From Pseudomonas mandelii (lineage in GTDB: Bacteria; Pseudomonadota; Gammaproteobacteria; Pseudomonadales; Pseudomonadaceae): a DNA stretch of 64,000 nt. The notes beneath the pieces are model-generated. The model was not told the DNA's origin and searched no databases. It saw nothing but the letters and a program-made list of their open reading frames with translations. Positions 1-8,987 of this stretch are shown here, one piece after another (position 1 is the stretch's first letter; every line of letters starts with the position of its first letter). The position numbers were made by a program, and so were the translations under genes. The DNA is taken from NCBI RefSeq assembly GCF_006438925.1, contig NZ_RCZA01000003.1, positions 162,241-226,240 of the forward strand, in the 5' to 3' direction.

Positions 1-84
1 AGCATGGCCGTTGTCACTGTTGTGTACCTTGCTGGCGTTGGGCGCGATGCTTTGCGTCAAGCTCGCGCCCGCTCGCAAAACGTC

Positions 85-1233
85 TTAAAAAGCGCTGCGG
101 AAAATCTCCTCGATCTGGCGCTGATCCGCCACGCGAGGATTGGTCACGCCACACGCATCTTTCAAGGCATTGCTGGCGAGGGTCGGGATGTCGTTGAGCT
201 TGGCGCCGAGCTCACGCAAACCGGCGGGAATTTCCACGTCTTTGGACAGGCTGCGGATCGCCACGATGGCCGCCTGGGCGCCCGCTTCCGGGGTGAAACC
301 GTGAACATCGACGCCCATCGCAAGGGCGACATCGGTGAGGCGATCGGCGCAAACCAGGGCGTTAAAGCTTTGTACGTGGGGCAGCAGGACCGCGTTGCAC
401 ACACCATGCGGCAAGTCGTAGAAACCGCCCAACTGGTGAGCCATGGCGTGGACAAAACCCAGGGATGCGTTATTGAACGCCATGCCGGCGAGGAACTGCG
501 CGTAAGCCATGTTTTCCCGCGCAGCCATGTCACTGCCGTCGCGGACGGCCAGGCGCAGGTTGTTGCTGATCAACGTGATCGCCTTCAGTGCGCAGGCATC
601 AGTGATCGGATTGGCCGCCGTGGAAACGTAGGCTTCGATGGCGTGGGTCAACGCGTCCATGCCGGTGGCTGCCGTCAGGCCCTTGGGCATGGCAACCATC
701 AGCGCCGGGTCGTTGACCGACAGCAGCGGCGTGACATTGCGATCGACAATGGCCATTTTTACGTGACGGGATTCGTCGGTGATGATGCAGAAACGGGTCA
801 TCTCGCTGGCGGTGCCGGCGGTGGTGTTGATGGCGATCAGCGGCAGTTGCGGCTGGGTGGATTGATCGACGCCTTCGTAATCGCGAATCTGCCCACCATT
901 GGTCGCGCATAACGCGATGCCTTTGGCGCAGTCATGGGGCGAACCGCCGCCCAGGGACACCACGAAATCACAGCGGGTTTCCTTCAGCAGACCCAGACCG
1001 CTCTCGACGTTGGCGATGCTCGGGTTAGGCTTGGCGCCGTCGAAAATCACCGAATCGATGTCCTGCATCGCCAGTTTCTCGGCAATCATCTTCGCCACGC
1101 CAGCCTTGGCCAGCCCGGCGTCGGTGACGATCAGCGCCTTGCGAAAACCATACTTGCGAATGGCGTCCATGGCTTCGCCGAGGCAACCGATGCCCATGAT
1201 GTTTACGGCGGGGATGAAAAACGTGCTGCTCAT
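85..1233 (-). CDS. Iron-containing alcohol dehydrogenase
   Basis: This 382-residue protein belongs to the group III iron-dependent alcohol dehydrogenases (YiaY/AdhB/ErcA type), which interconvert alcohols and aldehydes with NAD(P). The nucleotide-binding [11 protein letters not shown] lies at about residues 96-106, and the metal-binding segment [12 protein letters not shown] at about 191-202, with Asp193 and His197. Further histidines follow in the C-terminal half (AMAHQLGG and LPHGV). The start was moved 18 codons into the open frame to MSSTFF, because an AGGAG sits about 9 bases upstream and the family begins there. The preferred alcohol cannot be read from the sequence. Bases 1-84 beyond its 3' end show no recognisable gene. 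Confidence 0.93.
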   Translation of the reverse strand: MSSTFFIPAVNIMGIGCLGEAMDAIRKYGFRKALIVTDAGLAKAGVAKMIAEKLAMQDIDSVIFDGAKPNPSIANVESGLGLLKETRCDFVVSLGGGSPHDCAKGIALCATNGGQIRDYEGVDQSTQPQLPLIAINTTAGTASEMTRFCIITDESRHVKMAIVDRNVTPLLSVNDPALMVAMPKGLTAATGMDALTHAIEAYVSTAANPITDACALKAITLISNNLRLAVRDGSDMAARENMAYAQFLAGMAFNNASLGFVHAMAHQLGGFYDLPHGVCNAVLLPHVQSFNALVCADRLTDVALAMGVDVHGFTPEAGAQAAIVAIRSLSKDVEIPAGLRELGAKLNDIPTLASNALKDACGVTNPRVADQRQIEEIFRSAF

Positions 1234-1388
1234 GAGCGAGTCTCCTGGCTGAGGCCGAATCGGCAGCGCCGATCTGGCGGGGCCCACAGAATCGACCTAT
1301 CGGTCATGAAGTAACTTGATCTGGCTCAAGTCTTGGTCGTGATAAAGTCGCCGCCCATCAGCCCCTTTGCTTTGAGACTTTGACCGCA

Positions 1389-2408
1389 ATGACCGATTTC
1401 CAGGATGTTGATGCCCAACTTGAAGACTGGAACGCCTTGCGCGCCACCGCCTCGTTCAGCGGCCTGCTGGTGGGCAACGGCGCCAGCCGCACCGTGTGGG
1501 ACGACTTCGGCTACGACTCGCTGTTCGAAAACGCCCGTACCGTCGAAGAAAAACCCCTGAGCCAGTCCGAGCTGAGCGTGTTTGACGCCCTGCAGACGCG
1601 CAGCTTCGAGCAAGTGCTCAGCGCGCTGAAAACCACCAGCCGGGTCAACAAGGCCCTGGCCGTGAGTTCCGCCGCGCCGCGCAATCGTTACTACGCGATC
1701 AAGGAAGCGCTGATCAACACTGTGCACGCGGTGCACATCCCATGGCGGCTGGTGGTGCCTTCGACGCTGACGACGATCAATCAGGAACTGGGCCGCTACC
1801 GGACTGTGTTCACCACCAACTACGATCTGCTCAGCTACTGGGCGATCCAGCACCAGCCTGATGTGATCAGCGACCTGTTTCAGGGTGCAGAATCAAGCTT
1901 TGATCTGAGCGCCACGGCGACCGATAAAACCCGGCTGCTTTACCTGCATGGCGGGTTGCATCTGGTGCGTAATCAGGACGGTACGGCGCGCAAACTGATG
2001 TCGACCGAGGGCACGTTGCTCGGCAGTTTCGCGATCAACAACACGATCAAGACCCTCGACGACGTGCCGCTGTTCGTCAATGAAGGTCCGGCGCAGGACA
2101 AGCTCAAAACCATTCGCAGCTCGGACTATCTGTCGTTCTGCTACGACCAGTTACTTGGCCATGGCGACGGGTTGTGCCTGTTTGGCCATGCCCTGGGTGA
2201 GCAGGACAGCCACATCATTCACGCCTTGCGCCAGGCGAAACCGCAAAGGGTGGCGATCTCGATTTATCCGCGCAGCAAGGCGTTCATTCAGCACCAGAAG
2301 CGGCATTACGCGAAGGTGTTTGAAGGAACCGGGAGTGAGTTGCGGTTTTTTGATTCGAAGACCCATGCGTTGGGTAGCCCGAAGCTGACGGTGCCGGTCG
2401 AGGTTTAG
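1389..2408 (+). CDS. DUF4917 family, SIR2-like protein
   Basis: The 339-residue protein matches my recollection of DUF4917 proteins of Pseudomonas. Its motif order resembles SIR2-like NAD-binding domains: GNGAS at residues 29-33 (nucleotide loop), TTNYD at about 142-146, YLHGG at about 185-189, and GHALGEQDSH near 266-275, where SIR2-like effectors have a GxSLxDxxI element. The assignment to the SIR2 fold is inference from these motifs. There is no signal peptide or membrane segment, so it is probably cytosolic. The frame opens with a TTG three codons earlier; the ATG was preferred. It is a lone gene, with no visible partner such as a nuclease or ATPase, so a defence role would be speculation. 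Confidence 0.8.
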   Translation: MTDFQDVDAQLEDWNALRATASFSGLLVGNGASRTVWDDFGYDSLFENARTVEEKPLSQSELSVFDALQTRSFEQVLSALKTTSRVNKALAVSSAAPRNRYYAIKEALINTVHAVHIPWRLVVPSTLTTINQELGRYRTVFTTNYDLLSYWAIQHQPDVISDLFQGAESSFDLSATATDKTRLLYLHGGLHLVRNQDGTARKLMSTEGTLLGSFAINNTIKTLDDVPLFVNEGPAQDKLKTIRSSDYLSFCYDQLLGHGDGLCLFGHALGEQDSHIIHALRQAKPQRVAISIYPRSKAFIQHQKRHYAKVFEGTGSELRFFDSKTHALGSPKLTVPVEV

Positions 2409-2484
2409 GCGGCGACGCGGCTGACGCCTTCGCGGGCAAGTCGAATCGTCGCACCGCCGCTCCCACATTAGATCGTCGGTGTGT

Positions 2485-2829
2485 TTAGAGCACCGGCAAG
2501 GTCTTGTCCTTGACCACCGTGGTCGGCCCGTTGGCTTTTACGCTGGCGATGCCTTTCTCCAGCGCGGCAGCGGAGGTGTAAGCCTCGCTGCTACCGATGA
2601 TCTCGTGGTTACCAGCCTTGAGGTTGAAGTAAGGATGGCCATCCTTGGTGGTTTTCTTTTCGTAGCGTTCATCCTTCGGGCTGTTGCTCTGAACCGACGC
2701 GATGCCTTTGTCGGCGGCAGCGCGGGTGGTGTACAGCTCGCTGGTCAGAATGGTTTCCGCGTTGGCGGCCTTCAGGACGAACTTGAATTGACCATTGCTG
2801 CTTTTGTTCACTTCATACCATCCAGACAT
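2485..2829 (-). CDS. YegP-type DUF1508 protein, two repeats
   Basis: This is a 114-residue cytosolic protein made of two tandem copies of the roughly 48-residue DUF1508/YegP module. Each copy holds an F-x-L-K-A-x-N core (FKFVLKAANAE, then YFNLKAGNHE) followed by an A-A-x-x-K-G-I-A-S-V segment. The family is small, widespread and functionally uncharacterised. The ATG used has AAGGAG about 8 bases upstream; the longer open frame runs back into a REP palindrome and was rejected. The gene is probably monocistronic, convergent with the DUF4917 gene and preceded by a REP pair. Confidence 0.9.
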   Translation of the reverse strand: MSGWYEVNKSSNGQFKFVLKAANAETILTSELYTTRAAADKGIASVQSNSPKDERYEKKTTKDGHPYFNLKAGNHEIIGSSEAYTSAAALEKGIASVKANGPTTVVKDKTLPVL

Positions 2830-2904
2830 GCTCTTTCTCCTTGGCAATTGAGAGGTTTCGCGCCTCAGAGTAAAGACTAGGCTGGGACATCTGTCGCCTG
2901 TCCG

Positions 2905-2988
2905 GGCCTCATCGCGAGCAGGCTCGCTCCCACAATGGATCGATGTACACAATTCCCCTGTGGGAGCGAGCCTGCTCGCGATGAGGCC
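2905..2988. repeat. REP pair (GGGAGCGAGCCTGCTCGCG family)
   Basis: Two inverted copies of the Pseudomonas REP core face each other, the first read as CGCGAGCAGGCTCGCTCCCA and the second as its reverse complement. About 27 bases lie between them, and the outer ends are GGCCTC and GAGGCC. It lies between the YegP-type gene and the ribbon-helix-helix gene. Such pairs (REPINs) are short non-autonomous elements spread by RAYT transposases; no RAYT gene is in this window. Confidence 0.9.
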
Positions 2989-3010
2989 GGTAAGGTCAGC
3001 GCAAAATCAC

Positions 3011-3316
3011 CTACTTCACCACCGCACGCACCACTGATAACTCCGGTGCCTGCACCCGCCGCTGACTCAAATAGCGCATACAACTGACCCGCAAAAACGA
3101 GGCAAAATTCACCACCTCGCCGCGGTAGTTCATTACCTCTTCATACAGCTTGGCGATCAACTGGTTGGTGGTCATGCCGTCGACCTCGGCGATTTCGCTG
3201 AGGATGTCCCAGAACTGATTCTCCAGCCGCAGGGTGGTGACCACCCCGCAGATGCGCAGCGAGCGGGAGCGCGATTCGTAGAGAATCGGATCGGCTTTGA
3301 CGTAGAGCTCGCACAT
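3011..3316 (-). CDS. Ribbon-helix-helix domain protein
   Basis: This 101-residue protein has a ribbon-helix-helix-like core: the strand VVTTLRLENQFWDILSEIA at about residues 25-43, followed by EVDGMTTNQLIAKLYEEV. That is the layout of the RHH_4 family, where the strand binds DNA and the helices dimerise. Its C-terminus is rich in Arg and Val. It may be a small transcription regulator, but no target is evident. The start ATG has GAGGGA upstream. The neighbouring DJ-1/PfpI gene ends 14 bases upstream on the same strand, so the two could be co-transcribed. Confidence 0.75.
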   Translation of the reverse strand: MCELYVKADPILYESRSRSLRICGVVTTLRLENQFWDILSEIAEVDGMTTNQLIAKLYEEVMNYRGEVVNFASFLRVSCMRYLSQRRVQAPELSVVRAVVK

Positions 3317-3330
3317 GGAAAGGTCCCTCG

Positions 3331-3912
3331 TTACAGCGTGATTTTAGTACCCAGCAACCCGAGGAAACCGGCGAGCCAGCTCGGGTGCGCCGGCCAGGCT
3401 GGCGCAGTGGCCAGATTGCCCTGAACGTGACCTTCCGTCACCGGGATATCGATGAACGTACCGCCCGCCAGGCGCACTTCCGGGGCGCAGGCCGGGTAGG
3501 CGCTGCACTCGCGACCTTCGAGAATCCCCGCTGCCGCCAGCAATTGTGCGCCGTGACACACGGCGGCGATCGGTTTGCCGGCCTTGTCGAACGCTCGCAC
3601 CAGTTCCAGGACTTTCTCGTTCAGGCGCAGGTACTCCGGCGCACGACCGCCTGGTACCAGGAGGGCGTCGTAGTCCTCGGACTTGACCTTGGCGAAGTCG
3701 AAGTTCAGGGCAAACAGGTGACCGGGTTTTTCGCTGTAGGTCTGGTCGCCTTCGAAGTCATGGATCGCCGTGCGCACGGTCTGACCGGCGGTTTTGTCCG
3801 GGCAAACGGCGTGCACCGTGTGGCCAACCATCAGCAGCGCCTGAAACGGCACCATCACTTCGTAGTCTTCGACGTAATCGCCGACCAGCATCAGAATTTT
3901 TTTAGCCGCCAT
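3331..3912 (-). CDS. DJ-1/PfpI family protein
   Basis: This 193-residue cytosolic protein of the DJ-1/PfpI class I amidotransferase-like superfamily keeps the nucleophile-elbow sequence AAVCHGAQ with Cys119 and His120. It also keeps the early acidic segment YVEDYE, which places a Glu near the catalytic Cys. LLVPGG at about residues 84-89 is typical of the fold. Members act as glyoxalases/deglycases, chaperones or proteases, and the sequence alone does not choose between these. An AGGAG lies upstream of the ATG. The ribbon-helix-helix gene follows closely on the same strand. Confidence 0.9.
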   Translation of the reverse strand: MAAKKILMLVGDYVEDYEVMVPFQALLMVGHTVHAVCPDKTAGQTVRTAIHDFEGDQTYSEKPGHLFALNFDFAKVKSEDYDALLVPGGRAPEYLRLNEKVLELVRAFDKAGKPIAAVCHGAQLLAAAGILEGRECSAYPACAPEVRLAGGTFIDIPVTEGHVQGNLATAPAWPAHPSWLAGFLGLLGTKITL

Positions 3913-4011
3913 GGGGAGGACTCCTCTGGGAAATACGTGGGCCTGCAGGAGTATTCAAGGTAGTCCTTAATCAGCATGGCAGGTAATACCCGACTACTAC
4001 GGCAATCCCCT

Positions 4012-4089
4012 GTAGGAGCTGCCGAAGGCTGTGATCTTTTGATCTTTAAAAATCAAAGTCAAAAGATCGCAGCCTTCGGCAGCTCCTAC
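4012..4089. repeat. REP pair (GTAGGAGCTGCCG family)
   Basis: GTAGGAGCTGCCGAAGGCTG on the plus strand is answered by its inverted copy ending AGCTCCTAC, with the inner AAAGATC elements almost touching. It is placed between the divergent DJ-1/PfpI and DMT-transporter genes. Confidence 0.9.
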
Positions 4090-4206
4090 GTTGCGAGCAT
4101 TACTCGCAACTGTACGGACAACTCTGCGCCTAGCTGTAACAGAGCAGCCTGCACAGTTTGTGGCTAGATGAAGGTCTTCCCGCCACCCTAGATTCTGGTT
4201 GCCATC

Positions 4207-5097
4207 ATGTCCTCGCGCGAAAACACCGGCATGGCCCTCGGCCTGATCGGCGTTGTGATCTTCAGCCTCACCCTGCCCTTCACACGGATCGTCGTGCAGG
4301 AACTCCATCCGCTGCTCAACGGCCTGGGCCGTGCACTGTTCGCGGCGGTTCCGGCGGCGTTGCTGTTGCTGTGGCGCCGGGAGAAGTGGCCGACCTGGAA
4401 GCAGGTCAAAGGCCTGACCCTGGTGATTGCCGGGGTGATCCTCGGCTTCCCGGTGTTGTCGGCCTGGGCCATGCAAACCTTGCCGGCGTCCCACGGTGCG
4501 CTGGTCAACGGCTTACAGCCGTTGTGCGTGGCGCTGTACGCCGCGTGGTTGTCCCACGAACGACCGTCGAAAGCCTTTTGGGCCTGCGCCGCGCTGGGCA
4601 GTGCGCTGGTGCTGGGTTATGCGCTGATCAGCGGGGCCGGCAGCATTCAGGCCGGTGATTTGCTGATGCTCGGCGCGATAGCAGTGGGTGGTTTGGGGTA
4701 CGCCGAGGGCGGCCGGTTGGCCAAGGAGATGGGCGGCTGGCAGGTGATCTGCTGGGCGTTGGTGCTGTCGACGCCGCTGCTGATCGGGCCGGTGGTGTAC
4801 CTGGCGCTGCAACATCAGGGTGAGATTTCGGCCAAGACCTGGTGGGCCTTCGGTTACGTCTCGCTGTTCTCGCAGTTCATCGGTTTCTTTGCCTGGTACG
4901 CCGGGCTGGCGATGGGGGGGATTGCCCGGGTGAGTCAGATCCAGCTGTTACAGATCTTCTTCACCATCGCTTTTTCGGCGCTGTTCTTCGGCGAACACAT
5001 CGAGCCGATCACCTGGCTGTTTGCCGCCGGGGTGATCGTGACCGTGATGCTCGGACGCAAGACAGCAGTCAAGCCAGCACGAGTGGCTGCAGCCTGA
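4207..5097 (+). CDS. DMT family EamA transporter
   Basis: This 296-residue inner-membrane protein has the ten hydrophobic helices and the two-repeat plan of drug/metabolite transporters (two EamA domains, about residues 8-140 and 150-285). The first helix begins near residue 8 with LGLIGVVIFSLTLPFTR. The C-terminal tail KPARVAA is short and basic. Members export amino acids, metabolites or drugs; the substrate is not inferable. It is a lone gene flanked on both sides by REP pairs. The ribosome-binding site is weak, and the ATG was chosen because helix 1 follows directly. Confidence 0.88.
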   Translation: MSSRENTGMALGLIGVVIFSLTLPFTRIVVQELHPLLNGLGRALFAAVPAALLLLWRREKWPTWKQVKGLTLVIAGVILGFPVLSAWAMQTLPASHGALVNGLQPLCVALYAAWLSHERPSKAFWACAALGSALVLGYALISGAGSIQAGDLLMLGAIAVGGLGYAEGGRLAKEMGGWQVICWALVLSTPLLIGPVVYLALQHQGEISAKTWWAFGYVSLFSQFIGFFAWYAGLAMGGIARVSQIQLLQIFFTIAFSALFFGEHIEPITWLFAAGVIVTVMLGRKTAVKPARVAAA

Positions 5098-5106
5098 AAG
5101 CAAAAT

Positions 5107-5186
5107 CAAAAGATCGCAGCCTTCGGCAGCTCCTACAGGGCGTACGCCGTCCAAATGTAGGAGCTGCCGAAGGCTGCGATCTTTTG
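5107..5186. repeat. REP pair (GTAGGAGCTGCCG family)
   Basis: Inverted REP copies beginning CAAAAGATCGCAG and ending CTGCGATCTTTTG flank a short spacer. The pair sits between the convergent 3' ends of the EamA transporter and methyltransferase genes and might act as a bidirectional terminator. Confidence 0.9.
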
Positions 5187-5189
5187 CCG

Positions 5190-6407
5190 TTAACCCAAAT
5201 AACCGTCGGAACGCAGCAGGGTCTCGAGGCAATGTTCGCTGATGTGGTAGAAATCCTTCAGTTCTTGAATCTTCACCAACAGCTGGGCCGGATCAACCGG
5301 CTCGGCACGTTTGACCGCCAGGATCATCTTGTTCTTGTTGGTGTGGTCCAGTGAAATGAACTCGAAAACCTTGGTTTCGTAACCGCAGGCTTCCAGGAAC
5401 AACGCACGCAAACTGTCGGTGACCATTTCCGCCTGCTGGCCCAAATGCAGACCGTATTGCAGCATCGGCTTGAGCAGCGCCGGGCTCTGGATTTGCAGGC
5501 GGATCTGCTTGTGGCAGCACGGCGAGCACATGATGATCGAGGCGCCAGAACGAATGCCGGTGTGAATCGCATAGTCGGTGGCGATGTCGCAGGCATGCAG
5601 CGCAATCATCACGTCCAGCTCGCTCGGCGCGACGCTGCGTACGTCACCGCACTTGAACACCAACCCTGGATGCTCGAGCTTTGCGGCCGCGGCATTGCAC
5701 AAATCCACCATCTCTTCGCGCAACTCAACGCCGGTCACCACGCCTTCGGCCTTCAAGGTGTTGCGCAGATAGTCATGGATCGCGAACGTCAGGTAACCCT
5801 TGCCCGAGCCGAAATCCGCCACCTGAACCGGCTTGTCCAGCGCCAGTGGTGAGGTGGTCAGTGCATGGCTGAAGACTTCGATGAACTTGTTGATCTGCTT
5901 CCACTTGCGCGACATCGCCGGGATCAGCTCGTGTTGCTTGTTGGTCACGCCGAGGTCAGCGAGGAACGGCCGGCTCAGGTCGAGAAAGCGGTTCTTCTCG
6001 CGGTTATGCTCAGCGGACGGCACTTCACGCAATTGCTGAGGTTTGCTCTTGAACAGCGAAGACTTGCCCTTTTTGCTGTATTCCAGCTGAGCTTCATCCG
6101 TCAGCGACAGCAAATGCGCATTTTTGAACGATGCCGGCAAGAGCGCGGCGATGGTCGCTACGCCCTCGGCAATCGGCAAATTCTTGGTGATATCACGCGT
6201 CTTGTAGCGGTAGACAAAGGACAGGCAGGGCTGATCCTTGACTGTCAGCTGCTTGATGATCAGCCGCTGCAAGTCCGCTTCAGTGCCGACGTACTTGGCC
6301 AGCACCAGTTTGATGAAGGCATTCTGGTCAAGGCTGGTTTGCAGCAGGTCGATGAATTGGGCGTGATGATCCGGCGCGAGGCTGGCGGGAGTGGCGGTGA
6401 CAGACAT
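5190..6407 (-). CDS. Class I SAM-dependent methyltransferase (Methyltransf_32 type)
   Basis: This is a 405-residue cytosolic protein. Its central Rossmann methyltransferase domain has motif I VADFGSGKGYLTFA near residues 195-208, an acidic residue at the end of strand 2 (VTGVELREE), and IALHACDIATD further on. The Cys-rich SPCCHKQIR follows near residue 300 and is characteristic of the Methyltransf_32/GSTCD-like group. The N-terminal 180 residues form a separate conserved domain of unknown role. The substrate, possibly RNA, is unknown. The start is at MSVTAT without a strong ribosome-binding site. It is convergent with the EamA gene. Confidence 0.88.
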   Translation of the reverse strand: MSVTATPASLAPDHHAQFIDLLQTSLDQNAFIKLVLAKYVGTEADLQRLIIKQLTVKDQPCLSFVYRYKTRDITKNLPIAEGVATIAALLPASFKNAHLLSLTDEAQLEYSKKGKSSLFKSKPQQLREVPSAEHNREKNRFLDLSRPFLADLGVTNKQHELIPAMSRKWKQINKFIEVFSHALTTSPLALDKPVQVADFGSGKGYLTFAIHDYLRNTLKAEGVVTGVELREEMVDLCNAAAAKLEHPGLVFKCGDVRSVAPSELDVMIALHACDIATDYAIHTGIRSGASIIMCSPCCHKQIRLQIQSPALLKPMLQYGLHLGQQAEMVTDSLRALFLEACGYETKVFEFISLDHTNKNKMILAVKRAEPVDPAQLLVKIQELKDFYHISEHCLETLLRSDGYLG

Positions 6408-6509
6408 GGGAAAAACGGCCTCGGGCGGTGCGGATCAGGGAATGGCGGGTATTTTAGGGGGGATGGGGGTTGGGGACACGCAGTTATTTACCGAACGGTT
6501 TGAAAACCA

Positions 6510-6686
6510 CCCCTCACCCCAGCCCTCTCCCCAATGGGGAGAGGGGGAAAGGGAGCCGATCTTCAAGCTTTTCAGGACCTGAGTTCGACTCGATTTCCCC
6601 GGTCGCAAAATTTCTAGAGAACACATCGGTCAGTCCCCTCGCCCCTCGGGGCGGTCCGACGTTTCGGGAGGGTTAGGGTGAGGGGG
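6510..6686. repeat. Composite inverted repeat with CCCTCTCCCC hairpin
   Basis: The outer arms read CCCCTCACCCCAGCCCTC and, inverted at the right end, GAGGGTTAGGGTGAGGGG with few mismatches. Inside the left arm is a perfect 10-bp hairpin at 6523-6545 (CCCTCTCCCC, AAT, GGGGAGAGGG). Inside the right half lies the shorter CGCCCCTCGGGGCG. It fills the 283-base gap upstream of the methyltransferase gene. It resembles repeat units scattered in other Pseudomonas and related genomes, but is distinct from the two REP families seen elsewhere here. Confidence 0.75.
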
Positions 6687-6690
6687 GCTT

Positions 6691-7308
6691 TTAACCCAAC
6701 ACCACCAACCGATTCGGCAACTCATTCCTCACATGCGTCACCGGCACATGCACCTTGAGCAACTCGCCACACGCCTCGACGCAGGTGACAAACCCCTGCA
6801 ACGTCTGCCCCTGCTTCACCTGCAGAGTAAACGCCGCAACAATTCCATCCCAGTTCTTGTTGTCCAGCCGTTTCGAAATCCCCTCATCGACCAGAATTTC
6901 CACATAACGCTCAGCTTCGCAGACAAAGATCAACATGCCGGTGCTGCCCACCGTGTGGTGCAGGTTTTGCTCCAGAAACTGTCGGCGCGCCAGGTTCGAG
7001 GCGCGCCAATGACGCACCGAGCGCGGAATCAGGTGCGTGGTGACTTTCGGAATCCGGAACACCAGGCACAGCACGATGAAACTGATCCATTGCACCAGCA
7101 GCAAACTGTGCAGGGTCAGCCAGCCCGTGAGGTAATGCACGATACCCGGCACCACCAGCGCCAGCAGGCTGGCCCAGAGCAACGGAATGTACGCGTAGTC
7201 GTCGGCGCGGGCCGCGAGCACGGTCACCAGTTCGGCGTCGGTGTCGCGCTCGACCCGGGCAATCGCCTCGGCAACTTTGCGTTGTTCGTGTTCGGTCAGT
7301 AATGCCAT
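6691..7308 (-). CDS. TPM-domain protein, membrane anchored
   Basis: This 205-residue protein begins with a TPM-like segment (HEQRKVAEAIARVERDTDAELVTVLA). It then has two hydrophobic helices at about residues 43-85, and a C-terminal part containing GSTGMLIFVCEAERYVEILVDEGI, the second half of the TPM_phosphatase fold. The domain is thus interrupted by the membrane hairpin. It follows the YgcG-like TPM gene by 33 bases and the LemA gene further upstream. That three-gene set is widespread and thought to act at the cell envelope; its biochemical role is poorly defined. Confidence 0.87.
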   Translation of the reverse strand: MALLTEHEQRKVAEAIARVERDTDAELVTVLAARADDYAYIPLLWASLLALVVPGIVHYLTGWLTLHSLLLVQWISFIVLCLVFRIPKVTTHLIPRSVRHWRASNLARRQFLEQNLHHTVGSTGMLIFVCEAERYVEILVDEGISKRLDNKNWDGIVAAFTLQVKQGQTLQGFVTCVEACGELLKVHVPVTHVRNELPNRLVVLG

Positions 7309-7341
7309 GTCTAAGAATGCCCACTCGCTATTGTTGTGTGA

Positions 7342-8094
7342 TCACCAGCCGCCCGAGGAACCGCCGCCCCCGAAACTGCCCCCGCCGCCGCTGAAGCCCC
7401 CGCCTCCACCGCCGCCAAAACCTCCACCGCCGAACCCGCCGCTCGAACCGCCTCGGCCACCGCCGCCGCTGGGCAGGATCCCGAGCATCTGGCAGACAAA
7501 CATCGTCAGGATGAACAGCATCACCAGAAACACGAAGATCCCCGGATGCCGTGAGACGAAGTCGCTTTCCTGATTGCCGCCGGAGTCATACACCGTGGAC
7601 GGTTCATCCAGCGGATTGCCGCCCAATACCACGAGCATCGCCGCGACCCCGTCGCTGATGCCCTTGCTGAAGTTGCCGGTCTTGAACGCCGGGGTGATCA
7701 CCTGATTGATGATCACCGAGCTTTGCGCATCGGTCAGCCGGTCTTCCAGGCCATAACCGACTTCAATCCGCAGCTTGCGATCATCACGCGCAACGATCAG
7801 CAGTGCGCCAGTGTTCTTGTCCTTCTGGCCGATGCCCCAGTAGCGCCCCAGTTGATAACCGAAGTCCGCAATGTCGGTGCCCTGCAAATCCGGCAACGTG
7901 ACCACCACCAACTGCTCGCCGGTGGCTTTTTCATGGGCCTGAAGCTGTTGCGTCAGCTGCTCACGCACCGCAGGCTCGATCATCTGGGCGTTATCGACCA
8001 CCCGCCCGGTCAGTTCCGGAAATTTCAACGCAGCCTGGGCTGTCAGGGCAAACACCCAGAGCAACAGCATCAGGCCAACTTTCAACACGCGCAT
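7342..8094 (-). CDS. TPM-domain protein with glycine-rich tail (YgcG-like)
   Basis: This 250-residue protein has an N-terminal signal peptide (residues 1 to about 22, ending AQA) and a periplasmic TPM domain (about 25-150) with GEQLVVVTLPDLQGTDIADFG and RKLRIEVGYGLEDRLTDA. A transmembrane helix follows near 185-205. The low-complexity tail is almost entirely Gly and Ser and ends SSGGW. The start at MRVLKV was preferred over the ATG four codons upstream, because GAGG lies 6 bases before it. It follows the LemA gene by 43 bases and probably shares its transcript. Confidence 0.87.
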   Translation of the reverse strand: MRVLKVGLMLLLWVFALTAQAALKFPELTGRVVDNAQMIEPAVREQLTQQLQAHEKATGEQLVVVTLPDLQGTDIADFGYQLGRYWGIGQKDKNTGALLIVARDDRKLRIEVGYGLEDRLTDAQSSVIINQVITPAFKTGNFSKGISDGVAAMLVVLGGNPLDEPSTVYDSGGNQESDFVSRHPGIFVFLVMLFILTMFVCQMLGILPSGGGGRGGSSGGFGGGGFGGGGGGGFSGGGGSFGGGGSSGGW

Positions 8095-8137
8095 GGGCAA
8101 CCTCATCCGTGGTGACGCTTCAAACCCATCCCGGTAC

Positions 8138-8749
8138 TTACTTGAATTTCACTTCTGGCGCTTTTTCCGCATCGGGGCTGGTGGCCTCGAAGGTTTCGCG
8201 GATCGGCAAATCGCTGTACATCACGCTGTGCCACAGGCGACCGGGGAAGGTTCGGATTTCCGTGTTGTATTTCTGCACGGCGAGGATGAAGTCCCGACGC
8301 GCCACGGCGATGCGGTTCTCGGTGCCTTCAAGTTGCGATTGCAACGCCAGGAAGTTCTGGTTGGCCTTGAGGTCCGGGTAACGCTCGGACACCACCATCA
8401 GACGGCTCAAGGCACCGGTCAGCTGATCCTGGGCCTGCTGGAACTGTTTGAGTTTTTCCGGGTTATCCAGAGTCTTGGCATCGACCTGGATCGAAGTGGC
8501 CTTGGCCCGGGCTTCAACCACGGCGGTCAGGGTTTCTTCTTCGTGCTTGGCGTAGCCCTTGACGGTTTCCACCAGGTTGGGAATCAGGTCGGCGCGGCGC
8601 TGGTACTGGTTCTGCACCTGGCCCCAGGCGGCCTTGGCCTGTTCGTCGAGGGTCGGGATCGTGTTGATACCGCAGCCGGCCAGCAGTGTGGTCAGCAACA
8701 TCAAGACTGCAACCTGCAGGCTCGACCGATAGTGGTGTCGTACATTCAT
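8138..8749 (-). CDS. LemA family lipoprotein
   Basis: This 203-residue LemA-family protein begins with a lipoprotein-type signal (LLTTLLAGCG, with the Cys about 26 residues from the start). The conserved LemA core follows: QYQRRADLIPNLVETVKGYA, then long amphipathic helices with RLMVVSERYPDLKANQNFL. The family forms coiled helical bundles at the membrane, function unknown. The frame is open for 32 further codons upstream, but the ATG at MNVRHH fits the family and has a GGGAG about 12 bases before it. It is the first gene of the LemA, TPM, TPM set and divergent from bglX. Confidence 0.9.
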   Translation of the reverse strand: MNVRHHYRSSLQVAVLMLLTTLLAGCGINTIPTLDEQAKAAWGQVQNQYQRRADLIPNLVETVKGYAKHEEETLTAVVEARAKATSIQVDAKTLDNPEKLKQFQQAQDQLTGALSRLMVVSERYPDLKANQNFLALQSQLEGTENRIAVARRDFILAVQKYNTEIRTFPGRLWHSVMYSDLPIRETFEATSPDAEKAPEVKFK

Positions 8750-8987
8750 CTGGTTGATGCTCCCTTGCACGTTCCGTTGAAAAACAACCTTCGAACTTTG
8801 AACCCGGCTCTTGGGGCAAAATCTGCCGCCACCACTGGATTGCATCGCGCCAATGGGCTAAAAGATGCCCCTGCGCTAAAACACTGCGCAAGTGTGCCTG
8901 CATTTACCTGAACAACAATAGTCGCTCCCTAAATTTTGGCTGACCGGCGCGTATTCACTGCCGTTTAGGCTTTTGAGAAAACTATTC

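Noticed and set aside
1389..2408. Calling the DUF4917 protein an anti-phage system
   Set aside because: There is no partner gene, no mobile context and no defence neighbours; only a fold resemblance supports it.
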